A stretch of DNA of 64,000 nt from Hirsutella rhossiliensis (GCF_020360975.1 NW_025408678.1:248001-312000); one strand, 5' to 3'. Counted from the first letter of the stretch, positions 45,306 through 56,360 are shown. Made by a program: numbers and translations. The notes: generated from the sequence alone by a model not told the origin.

Positions 45306-47034
45306 ATGACGTTAAACCACGACAGCAAAGATTTGCTATACATCCTGGCCTGTGAATGTGAAAGCCTCTTCGACCAACTGCAGGATTCTTCTCTGACGTC
45401 GCATCTGGATGCCACTGCCGATCTGTGTGCCGAGTTTCAGCAACGGTTCGCCATATGGGCGGCACATCTCGGCGTCTTTGCCCGGAGGAGCAACTGCCTG
45501 GACACGAGACTCAGAAACCACGCTGACCTGCAAGACCTGGTTGCTCGTCTACTCGATGTCCTCCGCTGCGGTCTGCAACAATGTATTGTCGGATCGAGCG
45601 GTCAAGCAGAGCCAGGTCCGACGCCGACAAGCTTGGATGAGTCCGAGCCAAGAGCCTTCCGGATCTCCTTGGCAGCTTTGACGGCGATCGATGATACCCT
45701 CACTCGACTCAACCGTCTCGGGGTCTCGATTCGCCAAGCAAGCTATGACAAGATCGATGCGAGAGCTTCCAGATTTGCCGCAAGCCTGGAGCCGAACACA
45801 TTCGAGCATCTATGTGCGAGCGCCGTCCAGGCCTTGTACCCCGGGGCTCATCAGGCTCTCAAAAACCATCTCACCAAGTCAATGACAGACAGATATGCGA
45901 GGATGCTCATGCTCGGCTCTCAGTACAAGAAACATCGAGAGTCACATGCAGGGCTGTCGCCTGTCCAGGAAGCATCCGATAACGATACACAAACTGACGT
46001 TCCAATCAGTCGGTTGGCGAAGGCCTTATCCCGCATCAACACTCAACAGGTCAAGAAAGCTTCGACATGGTTGCCGAAGACATTGTCGATCCAGGTACGG
46101 CAATGCAGTTATCCCCAACCCCCTATTACGAACGGGGAGAGCAGCACCTTAGCTTGCGAGTGGTGTTCTGAAGCACTCGACGCAGAGACACTTTCCAAAA
46201 GCGAATGGCGGTATGTAGCGTCCACTTTCTTGGGTACACCAGCGCCGACATGGTACAATATAAGCACACATGATGCTGTACGCATGGAGCGTCTCACGAT
46301 GTCTCCCAACGCGGGTTCGAGGAAACTGAACTATTCTTAGGCAACACGTAGACCAAGACCTCGAGCCTTACGTCTGCCTCTCGGAAGGATGTTCAGAAGC
46401 GTATCCGGTCTTTCCGACCTTTGACAAATGGGTTGACCATATGGAACTTCACAACAGGCGATGGCATCGGGAAACTTATTTAAAACCAAGTTGGGTATGT
46501 GCCATCTGCGAAGTCAACCCGGACGTTTACCACAGCCCTCAAGCTCTTTACTCGCACCTAAAAGAGTTCCATGACGGCGATTTCACAAAGAAACAACTCC
46601 AGTGTATTTCAAGACAGAGCATGACGAAGCAGCCAAGAGCTTGGAACGATTGTTTCCTGTGCTGTTTTGCAGTGGACGAGCACGATAATGAGGCCGAGGT
46701 AATACTCCGTAAACGACAAAAGGGACAGTCGAAACAAGAGAAGACCAAATGTGCCAGGAAGGCTCTTGATATGACGAAACCAGATGCCCGAATTTCAGGC
46801 GCAGACTGTTCGGAGATGTTGTCCGATGTAGATGACATCGGCTCGCACCCAGACGGATCACAAAAGCAAAAGACCATGGACGCCTCAAGGGCCATCGCTC
46901 GACATATTGCGGTGCATCTGCAAGGGCTCATGCTTTTGACACTACGCTTCGCAGCCTTGCAGAGTCATGACGAGGACTTTGATGATGACATCAAGAGCAA
47001 TTCGGTTGAGATGGACGAAGAGGCCGCGTACTAG
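45306..47034 (+). CDS. AcuF-like C2H2 zinc-finger domain protein
   Basis: Exons 45306-46210 and 46341-47034 (GTATGT...TTAG intron) give 532 aa. The N-terminal 200 residues are helical (CAEFQQRFAIWAAHLGVFA, LRNHADLQDLVARLL) as in a large family of fungal NLR-associated proteins. The centre has a CEWCSEAL finger, and after the intron come HVDQDLEPYVCLSEGCSEAYPVF, the helix WVDHMELHNRRWHRE and a CAICEVNPDVYHSPQALYSHLKEFH finger: the AcuF-type C2H2 unit. Its partner is unknown; such proteins often sit near HET or NLR genes. The frame stops at 47,034 in an acidic tail. The next frame (47,035-47,303) continues with GSTSDMTSAAD and ends FFAKLVDSGAFR, which looks like the family's usual end, so one base may be missing near 47,020-47,034. 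Confidence 0.65.
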
Positions 47035-47303
47035 AGTGTGAAGATGTAGGAAGCACATCCGACATGACCTCGGCGGCCGATGCCACTATGAAAGACATGG
47101 ACCGCGTGGACAATTTAGAAGACGCCAAGGGTCGGGACGTTGATGTTGTCATGGACCCTATCCCCGTTCCCGACACGGACTTTGATCTCACGGGCATCTC
47201 AAGACAATGCGATGACGTCGCAGCCGAGAATGATTCTTTCTTCGCCAAGTTGGTTGATTCTGGAGCTTTCAGACTTGGGAAGCCAGACAAGATTTGGCAT
47301 TAA
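47035..47303 (+). pseudogene. Frame-shifted C-terminal tail of the AcuF-like gene
   Basis: An open segment in a different frame immediately follows the stop. It is acidic (DDVAAENDSFF, MDPIPVPDTDFDL) and resembles the family's C-terminal tail. A single-base deletion near the end of exon 2 would explain it, by mutation or assembly error. An independent small gene starting at 47,064 is less likely. Confidence 0.45.
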
Positions 47304-48360
47304 ACACAACATCCGGAACTGGCCCAGTCTTTTGAGGATCTCAAGAATGGCCCAATGCGCCAGTTTCACATGGTATCCGTGGCATCACCGACACGGCTAA
47401 AGCCTCATCTACCCCATCTTCAATTCACAGAGTGGCCCAACAGTACAAAGCTGGCCGCCAGATGTCTTTACACCTAGCTAGCAGCTTGAATAGCTAGAAA
47501 ACAGTAAATTGAACTATCGTGATATTAAAATACGGCTTTAGTTGCTACTGGAATGTGCCTTATTTATGACGTGAAAAGTGCTAGAAGGGGGGGTGCTGTA
47601 AGCTAGGTGGGCGACGTTACGGTATCATTCGACAGACGCAATCCTCATCTCTGTCCAGTTTTCGATGGCCACTTTTCTGCAATAAGTTTTGTTTGGGCCG
47701 GTTGTCTAGTTACACACACACACAATTTATTCCGCCCGGTGGCTATCTGGCCAACAGGGCCACTATTTGCTATTATGCATGTCCCTTCCAAAGCTTTGCC
47801 ATGTTCTCCTAACAGCCCATACAGTGTTCATTACTAGCCTTTTCTCTTTGTTTTCATCTCTCCTTGGGATCTCGTGATGCGTTTTATTACTAGCAAGCTG
47901 GCTTGAAGGCTTTTCTTCAAGCGTTCAGCATCCTATCTATGGCGGCTGAAGCGGTGCCTGCTGTTGAGGAATTTGAAGAAGGTTAATAGGGAGGTGGTAT
48001 TGCGATGCTTTAACGTTGCGTGTTGTCGAGCCGGCCGGTGGCTACCGCAAATCGTATTGTTGCGCAGACTGCGTTCAATTTCGGCGTCCATTTTGCGTCG
48101 TCGGACGGCGACTTTCCTCCTAGGTAGAACGAGATATTTCCCCTCTGGGTCTCGGTGCACTGTAACATCTCGGGTTCGGTACGTTGTCCATTGTTTGCAT
48201 CGGAACAAGAAATGCTCAATTTGCCCGGGCCAGACTGTCCAACTTCTTAATTAATTTTCAACAATCGAGGGGGACTAGCTGTTGGCGCAAATTGTTCGAA
48301 TGGGGCCCGTTCAGGGCATAATACCGGCGAGGCTTAAAGCAGAAAGACTCAAACGTACAT
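47304..48360. other. AT-rich intergenic region
   Basis: About 1 kb with no family-like open frame. Only short frames below 100 codons occur. Confidence 0.45.
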
Positions 48361-49433
48361 CTAATCGCCTCCTCGCCACGGCTCAAGCAGCTCCTTATAG
48401 CCCTCTGTTCCCTCGTCCGACCTTTGAATGTCTATAGATTTAGGGAAAAGCCGAGTTTGGAACCCTTTCAAGGCGCGCACGTTGAGCGGCAGTAAGTTGA
48501 TGTTCTTATAGTAAACTTCAAGCGCGTGCGCCTTCCTCTCAGGGGCGAGCTTATCGAAAACGTTAATGGGCGGCCCGTAAATAACGCTGAGAGTAAAGAC
48601 GCCGCAGGTTTGGCAATAGACTGTGCTGCTCCACCTGCGCCCCGTCGACTCGGCTTTGATGCCATAGTATTCAAAGCTGTGCTCTCTACCATGAACCCTT
48701 GCTTGGTCCTTTGTTGGATAAACTCCAATGTAGGCATTCTAGTCGAGCGGTTATCTGGAGTACATTATTGGCATACTCTGTTTCGCAGGGGTTGAGCTTA
48801 CTCGCACGCATAAGCTGCAGTTGTCCTCCTTGAATTCCTGGTCATGAATTGAGACGTCAAGCTCCACGCGCAGATTCCCGCAGTGACATGAGAAGACATG
48901 GGGGGCCGACAGCTCCGAACTCGCAGGCTCTTGCCTATCTCTTTCGTCTTCTGTTTCGATAGTGGTGATATTTGACCTTTGAATTTGATATCGTTTGTTA
49001 GCTCAGAGTCACACGGTGCCCGGTTGTATTAATGCTCCGCTTACTCGATTTGAAATGGATTGACGCCTTGAATGGCTCGAATATTGACCATTGTTTGACC
49101 ACGCGTCGGTCCAACCAGATGCTGGCCAAGCACTCCTGTGCCGCAGTAGCTGCAGAACTGGCACCAGTCAATAGCAAGGTCGCGAGAGGTACCGAGATGG
49201 TATGGGTTTACCTTGTTCGAAATGGCCTTTGATGCATACTCTTTCAGATAACCATCGTCTCGAATAACGTTGAACCTGCCCTCGGGCGGTACGATCCAAA
49301 GGCACCCCTTGATGACGCAGAGGCTGCATGTGCATGCCATGGCCGTTGAAATCTTGTCCGGCAGCGACAGCTCATAGCGATAACGGCCGCAATGGCAATT
49401 GCCGCGGTATATAGTTGCTCGCTCGCTTTCCAT
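48361..49433 (-). CDS. Tandem GFA/CENP-V-fold zinc protein
   Basis: Exons 49045-49433, 48802-48976 and 48361-48738 join in phase to 313 aa. Two glutathione-dependent formaldehyde-activating enzyme-like (GFA/CENP-V) domains follow each other. The first has GNCHCGRYRYEL, CTCSLC and FCSYCGTGVL. The second has SCHCGNLRVELDV, CSLC and YCQTCGVFTLSV. These Cys clusters bind two zinc ions in the family. The fold is linked to glutathione S-hydroxymethyl adducts in bacteria, but most fungal members have no proven reaction, so I do not claim one. The second domain has PTKDQARVHG and the closing LNVRALKGFQ, both typical. The linker between domains is acidic. All three junctions restore conserved segments, so the model is sound. 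It is divergent from the UstYa-like gene. Confidence 0.85.
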
Positions 49434-50219
49434 TGGTAAAACGAGAGGACAAGAATGGCCGCAAGCTCGGTGAATCCTTTGTAGAAAATGCCCTTTAATG
49501 AGCAGTAGGAAGTTAGGAACAAGCCGCAGTGAGTTAACGGACTTTGACGCAACCTGCTTTTATATGTAATTAATACCCGTAGGCTCCCCTGTGGGGGCTT
49601 ATGCGGACGTCAATACGTCAACCCCCACAGGGGGAGGCTACGGGAGTAATAATTACAGGTACTCCGCAACCAACGTCCATCTCACCCCGCCCATCATGAG
49701 AAAAGAGAGGTACGTACTCCGTACGAAGTATGTACTTGAATTGCCTTAGTTCATTACGGACGTTCACCCAATTGCCAGCTAACTAAATAGGGTCCGCACT
49801 GGCGGAGCCATTCTAGTGACTGACATGAGTCTTTCCGGATCCTTCAAAGTTTAGACAAAGAGTCAGCACTGCCAGTGGGCAGGGGGTTATTGGGAATCCC
49901 GAAGTTTAATGTAACTAATCGCTATTATCTCTCAACGTACTTCGATTGGTATTGACACTTATTGACATTATTCTTGCCTGTGCGATGTCGGCGGCCTTGT
50001 GGCTAAAGCATGGCTGAATGTGGGGGAGGATACGAACGAGCGCCAACTATGAAGCTAAGGTCGAGATTAGAAAATCACAATCCTTTCGTAGTAGAATCTT
50101 TCAGTAGTATTCAAGCTTGACAAGGACGTTGTCCTCGCATGATGCTTGACTCCATGTCATTGACTGCCTTGGCCACATGGTTATCTTGTCTGACATATGC
50201 ATATATACGTGAACGCTGA
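49434..50219. other. Divergent intergenic region with inverted repeat; missing 5' exon of UstYa-like gene
   Basis: The interval contains the 49,576-49,644 inverted repeat and a 5' part of the UstYa-like gene that I cannot define; its membrane anchor should be encoded before 50,220. A GTACTCCGTAC-type motif lies near 49,716-49,726. Confidence 0.4.
49576..49644. repeat. Near-perfect inverted repeat (hairpin or mini-transposon)
   Basis: The left arm 49,576-49,597 (cccgtaggct then cccctgtggggg) and the right arm 49,622-49,644 are reverse complements with one mismatch and one gap over 22-23 nt. The 24-nt loop contains a second small palindrome, GACGTcaatACGTC. TAAT-rich sequence flanks both sides. 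It lies about 140 bp upstream of the GFA start. Confidence 0.75.
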
Positions 50220-50805
50220 CAAGAGTCGCCAGGGCGATATATCCTCATCACGAGAGACGAGGCGGTTGCTACATGGGGAGAACCCGTGAACCAGTATTGG
50301 GACCATCAACGAGGTGGCTATGTTGCTGGGTAATGACCCTTTGCTCGTATCAACCTTGTTTCTCGCTTGTATATTTACCAAGGAACTGGCAGGCTAGACA
50401 TGTTCCACACGCTGCATTGTTTGGCAAGTGACGCGTCACCCTAGTCGCATGAACATCCAGACTGACCATGATGATAAGAACAACCTTCGCAGGTCACTCA
50501 ATCCGACGTACTACGGCGCCGATGGACACGGCCACGCAAGGCGAGCTTCACCTGAAAATACTCTCCTGCATCCGGACCACTGCATTGAACAGCTGCGGCA
50601 ATACATCATGTGCTCAGGAGATATGTCCCCGATACCGACCAAGTTTTACCCCTCGCTTGGAAGAAACTACGTTGACTCGGACGTGCTGCATACGTGTCGA
50701 GACTTTAAGGCTGGCTCGTTGATAGATTCGTTAGCCTTACGGCTACACAGGAGCATTCATGAATATAGGTTGTGCGAACATGTTTTTGGGCTCAAGTCAA
50801 TATGA
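50220..50805 (+). CDS. UstYa-like (DUF3328) oxidative modification enzyme, 5' end undefined
   Basis: UstYa-family proteins catalyse oxidative steps such as cyclisation in fungal RiPP and other secondary pathways (ustiloxins, cyclochlorotine) and carry two HxxHC motifs. Readable exons are about 50220-50329, 50393-50423 and 50479-50805. They give GGYVAGLDMFHTLHCL, with the first motif HTLHC, then NNLRRSLNPTYY, then HPDHCIEQLRQYIMCSGD, with the second motif HPDHC, and HTCRDF near the end. The 50,424-50,478 intron starts GCAAGT and is therefore a GC-AG intron. GT alternatives do not keep the frame. The N-terminal membrane anchor exon was not found, and the residues after CRDFKAG are unusual, so the gene may be incomplete. 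No precursor peptide with tandem repeats was seen nearby, so the pathway is unknown. Confidence 0.65.
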
Positions 50806-51907
50806 TGCTGCAAGCTTGAACTGTCGTTCCTGGTCGTTGGTCGAATGCATTTCGCGTGTAGTCTCGGTCGGAATGCCCTTAACTAGTAGGACAGCTCCTG
50901 GTAAGCACGCCTTCAGTATGGGCAGACCGAACCAATAGACCAATAATGCAATCACTCTCCCAACTCGGGAGACAAACTTTCAATGCTGTTTGCAGCCTGT
51001 TTGCAGCCTGCTTGTAGACTTGGCCAATCAAGTGGGAGGGACATGGGAGATAATCCTACAAATGTCGTGCATGATCACACGCGTCAAGCTTCACATGGGC
51101 TGTTGGCAAGCAAAATTCCAACGACGAGTTTCCTGCATGTGTCTCCAGTTCTAGGGCTGCACAGTTGGGTACTAAGGCCGACTGCACAGTTAACATGTGA
51201 ATGTAGACGAAGAAAGTCCCCGTGTCATGTCGTGTCGATGACCACACCGCCCTGTAGGCATGCTATCTTGAAGAAAGGTCCATGCAGGGTGCTCACGACC
51301 AACAGCATGATAGATAATTACCACGTTACATGTACTCCGTACTTCGTATGCACCTAGCAATATCATCAAATCCCAAGATGACTACGGAGACTGGGCACCC
51401 ACGGCACTCTTCAATTAGCAAAAGCGGACTTTGACGTGAGACTCAGACGTGGAAACGGCCTGGGCTTTGGCCCCGATGCTTCGACTTGACACTTGAAAAC
51501 AACCAGCAGCACGCGACAATGGATCCTCACAGAGTCACAGGTATCAAGCCGCACCCACCACAGACGACAGCAAACCCGCATCATTTAACGACGACCAAGT
51601 CCATCTGGAAGCTGCCCAGCTACGGTGTCGACGATGCCTCTATCCTCACGCCTCTTTCGAGAATTTTCTGCCGCCCTTATGACCATATTTTCATCACGTT
51701 TGCGCTTCGCTTCCGCCTCTCTGCGCTTTCTAGAAGCTTCAGCGGCAGTGGTGCTTCTTGGTCCAATCAGGCCGCGTCCACCTGGAGTTTAAATTCGCGA
51801 ACCTATTGGCTCCTGTTTTCCCCTCCCTCTGCATATCACCACGACCACCATTATTTTCATCTCGACGCCGAAGACACTCCTCGACGGTGCGGCTTAAAGA
51901 TTCCGCG
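50806..51907. other. Intergenic region
   Basis: 1.1 kb without a supportable gene. Frames such as 50,983-51,357 (+) have no family resemblance. The last 400 bp are the presumed leader of the kinase-like gene. Confidence 0.45.
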
Positions 51908-53441
51908 ATGTCTCCCAAACCAAGATATATTCGAATGGACAAGGACGACCTTGCCTGGGAAAAGAGTGACAGGAAGTCGAGAAATGGGAGAGATCACTGC
52001 ACAATGCCGAGACGTACCGTGGCATTGCCAATCTGATCATAAAGTATAGACCGGGTGAGCCCCTGGAACTTCACAGGCCGATCAGAGGTGGATACAACCT
52101 GCTTTATCGGCTAGAGTTCAAGGACGGCTCGTCGGCCGCCATGAGGATCCCCTGCAAAGGTATTTTAAAGTCTACTTCAGTCAAGTGATGAAGTCGCTGA
52201 AGCAAACTAGGTACTGTTAAATTCCCCGAGGAGAAGGTCAACTACGAGGTGGCTACGATGCGCTACGTCGCAGCAAAGACCACAATTCCCGTGCTTGAGA
52301 TTTACCATTACGGGACCGCTACGGAGAACCCTACTGGCCTCGGTCCATTCATCATAATGAATTATATTGAGCATGAAAGGACCATGTCTGATGCTCTTAA
52401 TGACCCCTCCTTGGATTCGGCGAGCCTCATGTGCTAGACAACAACATCAATGAGCAAACGCTCATGTTCCTCTATAGGCAGATGGCCAACATCATACTGC
52501 GGCTTTCTACCCTGTCGTTCCCTCGAATCGGATCATTGGTCCAGGACAAACGGGGACTTATATCTGTTTCCGGCCGGCCTCTCATTCAGAATATGAGCTC
52601 CCTCGTCGAGTTCGCAGGTGTTCCCCCGACGTTACTACCCTCGCAGCAGTACCTTACATCCACGCAGTGGTACTCTGCCATGGCCGACATGCATCTTTCA
52701 CAAGTAACGTTCCAGCGCAACGACGCTATTGAAGACGAGGATGATGCGCGCGACAAATTTGTGGCTCGTCAATTGTTTCGGCGTCTGGCATCGCGTGGGC
52801 GACTTGCGACGGGATTTGAGCCCGAAAACGGTGGGGACAATGAAACGACGTTTCGGCTATACTCTGAAGACTTACGCCCGTCAAATGTTTTGATTGACAA
52901 GGACCTTCGCGTGGTGGGTGTCATAGACTGGGAATTTACCTACGTCGCCCCTGCAGAGTTTTCGTTTGATCCGCCATGGTGGCTCCTTTTGAAGAGTCCG
53001 GAGTATTGGCCCGGTGGATATGTCCCGTGGATGGAAGCGTACGAGCCTCGCCTGAACACCTTCCTGGGCGTTCTGGAACAGGAAGAGGACAAGATGCGGA
53101 ATGCCAAAGGCATCTTGCCAGACCAGTCAGTTACGCACGACGGGAGCGTGCCTTTGTCCCGAAGAATTCGGAAGAGCTGGGAGAGCAAAACGTCGTTGGT
53201 GAACTATGCAGCCAGAGACAGCTGGGCCTTCGACTTTATATTTTGGAAATTTATATACCCTGGTTGTTTTGGGCAGAATGTGGCCGGAGATTGTCGAGTA
53301 AGACTCGATCTACTAGCGGATCATGAGTTGGCTGCGATGGAGAATTTCGTCGAGATAAAAATGCAGGAATCGAGGACCAGAGCGCTGGTCGAATGGGACA
53401 ATGACAGCGCGGTGGCCAGGATGACCAGGGTCCTGGTTTAA
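51908..53441 (+). pseudogene. APH/protein-kinase-like phosphotransferase, two frame breaks
   Basis: A fungal aminoglycoside-phosphotransferase-like (APH) protein. Exons are 51908-52159 and 52211-53441 with a GTATTT...TAG intron. Conserved parts are GGYNLLYRLEFKDGSSAAMR (nucleotide loop and lysine strand), the catalytic-loop equivalent YSEDLRPSNVLI (Asp and Asn kept, the usual His replaced by Ser), the metal-binding VIDWEFTYVAP and a long C-terminal helical part. Two one-base breaks are needed to join these. Near 51,973 the start frame (MSPKPRYIRMDKDDLAWE) changes to the conserved one, and near 52,416, between NDPSLD and GEPHVLD, it changes again. Each is one base short. It is a young pseudogene or an assembly artefact. 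The natural substrate of this fungal family is unknown. Confidence 0.7.
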
Positions 53442-54348
53442 GTTCACAACTCGGCCTATATTCCGAGCATCCGACAGCTAACGAACTGGGGCAGATGGAG
53501 CATTCAACAATGGCTGGGTTGACAGAGAGCGATACGAGCCATTTTCTCGGCAAATAGAAAAATGAGATATCAAGAGGGCCAGGGAGAGCCGTGTCACCCC
53601 CGCCCCCTATTGAGCATTGGTCTGTAAATTATGTATACCTGTTTTAAGGCGTGCCCCAGTGTCACCAGCACTTGATTCTGCAAGCTTAATATCATCGAGG
53701 AGAGCATTATGAAAAGGCTCTTTCACGCTCGCGTCGGCCTCGAAACAGGTGTAGTTGGTTCGAAGATGCCATGGAGGAATCTTATTGACGCTTGGAAGGA
53801 CCGCTCGAGGACCTTGAATGGCATAGAGGATAGACGAGTGAGAGCGTAAAAAATGAAAGGAATGGTTTGTTTGAGAGAGTGAGTCGCTCTCTTGACAGCT
53901 GAATGTCATTTAGAAAGATGAAACAAGAAAACAGGAGCAGGAAACAAAGACGGACCTAAAGAGCCGCCATTGCTCCCGTTTATGAGAATCCGTCTTCCAG
54001 GCACTGTGTGGGGCGCCGAGTGCAGGGTACGCGCGTCTTTAACAGGGTGGCCCGGACAGCCGTGCAATATGCTGCGACAATTGTTAGCGCGCTTGTCCTC
54101 CACCGGGATGAGAACATGGGCCGTCTCCGGCTTGCGTCACATGGGAATCTCGACCCCATCCCTGCTTCAACACGCCTCGCTGCGCAGCAAATTCCCAGAA
54201 TCCGATGAGCCGCGACTCGGCGCGGCACACACACCGCTAACCCCGGCTTCCAGCTTGCCCGTGACTGATCGCTCACCTCGAGCGAGAGCAAGGCGCCGAC
54301 CGACGGGCAATGCTACTTCCGTCCTGACCCCCATCGTCATCACCAACC
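53442..54348. other. Right edge of the island
   Basis: 0.9 kb without a recognised gene. A 100-codon minus frame (53,607-53,909) has no known family. GC content rises to core levels toward 54,300. Confidence 0.4.
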
Positions 54349-55895
54349 ATGGACGACTTCACCGCCGAAATCATCGCCGCCGGCCACGACCGCTCGCCGC
54401 AGGGCCCGTCGGACCGCCAGCCCGACTCGCGCAAGACGACGCCCACGCCCTCGCCCTCGCAGAAAAAAGGCCTGCGCGGCGGTCTTGCGGCCATCCGCGA
54501 GAAGGCCGGCATCCAGGACCGGCTTGTCGAGAGGCATGTTTCCGTCGTCCGCCCTGTGCTCTTCGCGTCGTGAAAGCTTCGGACTGACCTCGAATCTCCT
54601 GCCCCAGGCTCCTCCAGCAGGTCATCCCCACCGACGACGACTACGGCTCCGATGCCCCCGCCGACGCCAAGGGCTCCAACTACCCCCAACGCCCCAGCTT
54701 CAACCTCACCACCATGTCGTACAACTTCCGCCAGTTCAACGCCCGCATCGGCGTCGTCTTCCAGTTCCAGGCCGACGCCGAGCGCCTCCTCGCCTGGCGC
54801 CGCCCCACGCACACCCTCTCGTTCCTCGCCGTCTACTCCTTCGTCTGTCTCGACCCCTACCTGCTGCCCGCCCTGCCCATGGTCGTGCTCCTCTTGGGCG
54901 TCCTCGTCCCCTCGTTTGTCGCACGCCACCCGGCCCCGCCAAAAGGCACCCTCTCGAGTGAGCAGAGCGTCGCCTACTCGCCCCGCGGCCCGCCCCTCGC
55001 CCCCGCCGCCACTGTCCGGCCGGCAAAGGAGCTCAGCAAGGACTTCTTCCGCAACATGCGCGATCTGCAGAACAGCATGGCCGACTTTAGCCACGCCCAC
55101 GACAAGATCGTCGACCTCGTCGTGCCCGTCACAAACTTTGCCGACGAGGCCCTCTCCTCGACCGTCTTCCTCTTCCTCTTTGCTGGCGGCGTCCTCATGA
55201 CCATTGCCGCCCACGTCGTCCCCTGGCGCTTCATCTTCTTCTGCGGCGGCTGGGCCCTCGTCCTCATGGGCCACCCGGCCATCAAGGCCCTGCTGCACGC
55301 CCAGCACCAGCAGCACGTCCAGCCGCGCGAGGAAAAGGCCCGCTCCTGGCTCGATCGCTGGATCGCAGACGACGTCATCCTCGACTCGGCCCCCGAGACG
55401 CGCGAGGTGGAAATATTTGAGCTGCAGCACATGTCGGCCGCCGGCGGCGAGTGGGAACCCTGGCTCTTCGCCCCCTCGCCCTACGACCCGCTCTCGCCCG
55501 CCCGCATCAACGGCGAGCGGCCCCGCGGCACCCGCTTCTTCGAAGACGTCCTGCCCCCCAACGGCTGGGAATGGAGCGAGAAGAAGTGGGCCCTCGACCT
55601 CTGGAGCCGCGAGTGGGTCGAGGAGCGCATCATCACGGGCGTCGAGGTCGAGACCGAGGGCGAGCGCTGGGTCTACGACATGTACGACGAGCGCGAGGAC
55701 CGCACCGGCGTCGTCGACTACCCGTCCACGGCCGCCTCGGCCACAACCTCCACCTCCACCTCCACCTCCAAGAAGCCGCCGCCTCAGCCTAGCTGGGAGG
55801 AGGGCGAGGACGGCGGCGGCCGGAGGGGCGAGTGGCGGAGGAGGCGGTGGGTTCGGCTGGTCAAGCGAAGGGCTGCCCCGTCGGCTGCGTCGTGA
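54349..55895 (+). CDS. Dysferlin-domain peroxin of the Pex28-32/Pex24 group
   Basis: Integral membrane protein that in yeasts controls peroxisome number, size and ER-peroxisome contacts. Exons 54349-54533 and 54608-55895 give 490 aa. The intron begins GCATGT and ends CCCAG. The GC donor is required to give VERLLQQVIPTDDDY, so this is a GC-AG intron. A disordered head is followed by two long hydrophobic hairpin-like segments at about 133-167 (LSFLAVYSFVCLDPYLLPAL) and 246-282 (STVFLFLFAGGVLMTIAAHV, FIFFCGGWALVLMG). The dysferlin domain at about 328-423 has the paired Trp-rich blocks EVEIFELQHM, GEWEPWLFAPSPYDPLSP and GWEWSEKKWALDLWSREWVEERI. The C-tail is Ser/Thr-rich then basic. Which of Pex28 to Pex32 it matches cannot be decided here. 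Confidence 0.88.
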
Positions 55896-56360
55896 TGCAT
55901 CTAGGCATTGGGTGTCTTATGCGCTGTATGTATACGTTGGGTGTGTATGGTGTGTGGTGTGTGTGACTTGTGGGTGTATGTGTGTCGGCGGATGTGCTTT
56001 GAGCTCTCGGCTGGCGTTTTTCTTTTAGCCAAGACAGGGCGGCGTTTTGGAGTTGACCACACGCCCCCTTTTGAATTTTTTTTTTCACATCACTGATTCA
56101 ACCTGCCGTCAACCCTAGGTCGTTCCAAAGTGATTGTCAATACGTTGGCATAGATCTCGTCATGGCATTAAATGGTGGGCTGTCACATGCACAGAACTTG
56201 GCAAGGGGCGGCCCATTTCCCCTGCAAGCCAAAACAGAAACCTCATGCTCCGCCTCTTGAAATGTCGTTTCTCCGGATATCATCACCCCGCGTCTGCTCA
56301 TTCCACGAGGCGGGCCACGCGCGAAGACGCTTCAATAGATGCACCACAACCCCCCACTCC
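55896..56360. other. Convergent 3' intergenic region
   Basis: Space between the ends of the peroxin (+) and GGPP synthase (-). A GT-rich stretch at about 55,925-55,990 follows the peroxin stop. No gene is seen. Confidence 0.5.

Noticed and set aside
53607..53909. 100-codon minus-strand frame at the island edge
   Set aside because: No recognisable motif or signal peptide; cannot be separated from chance.
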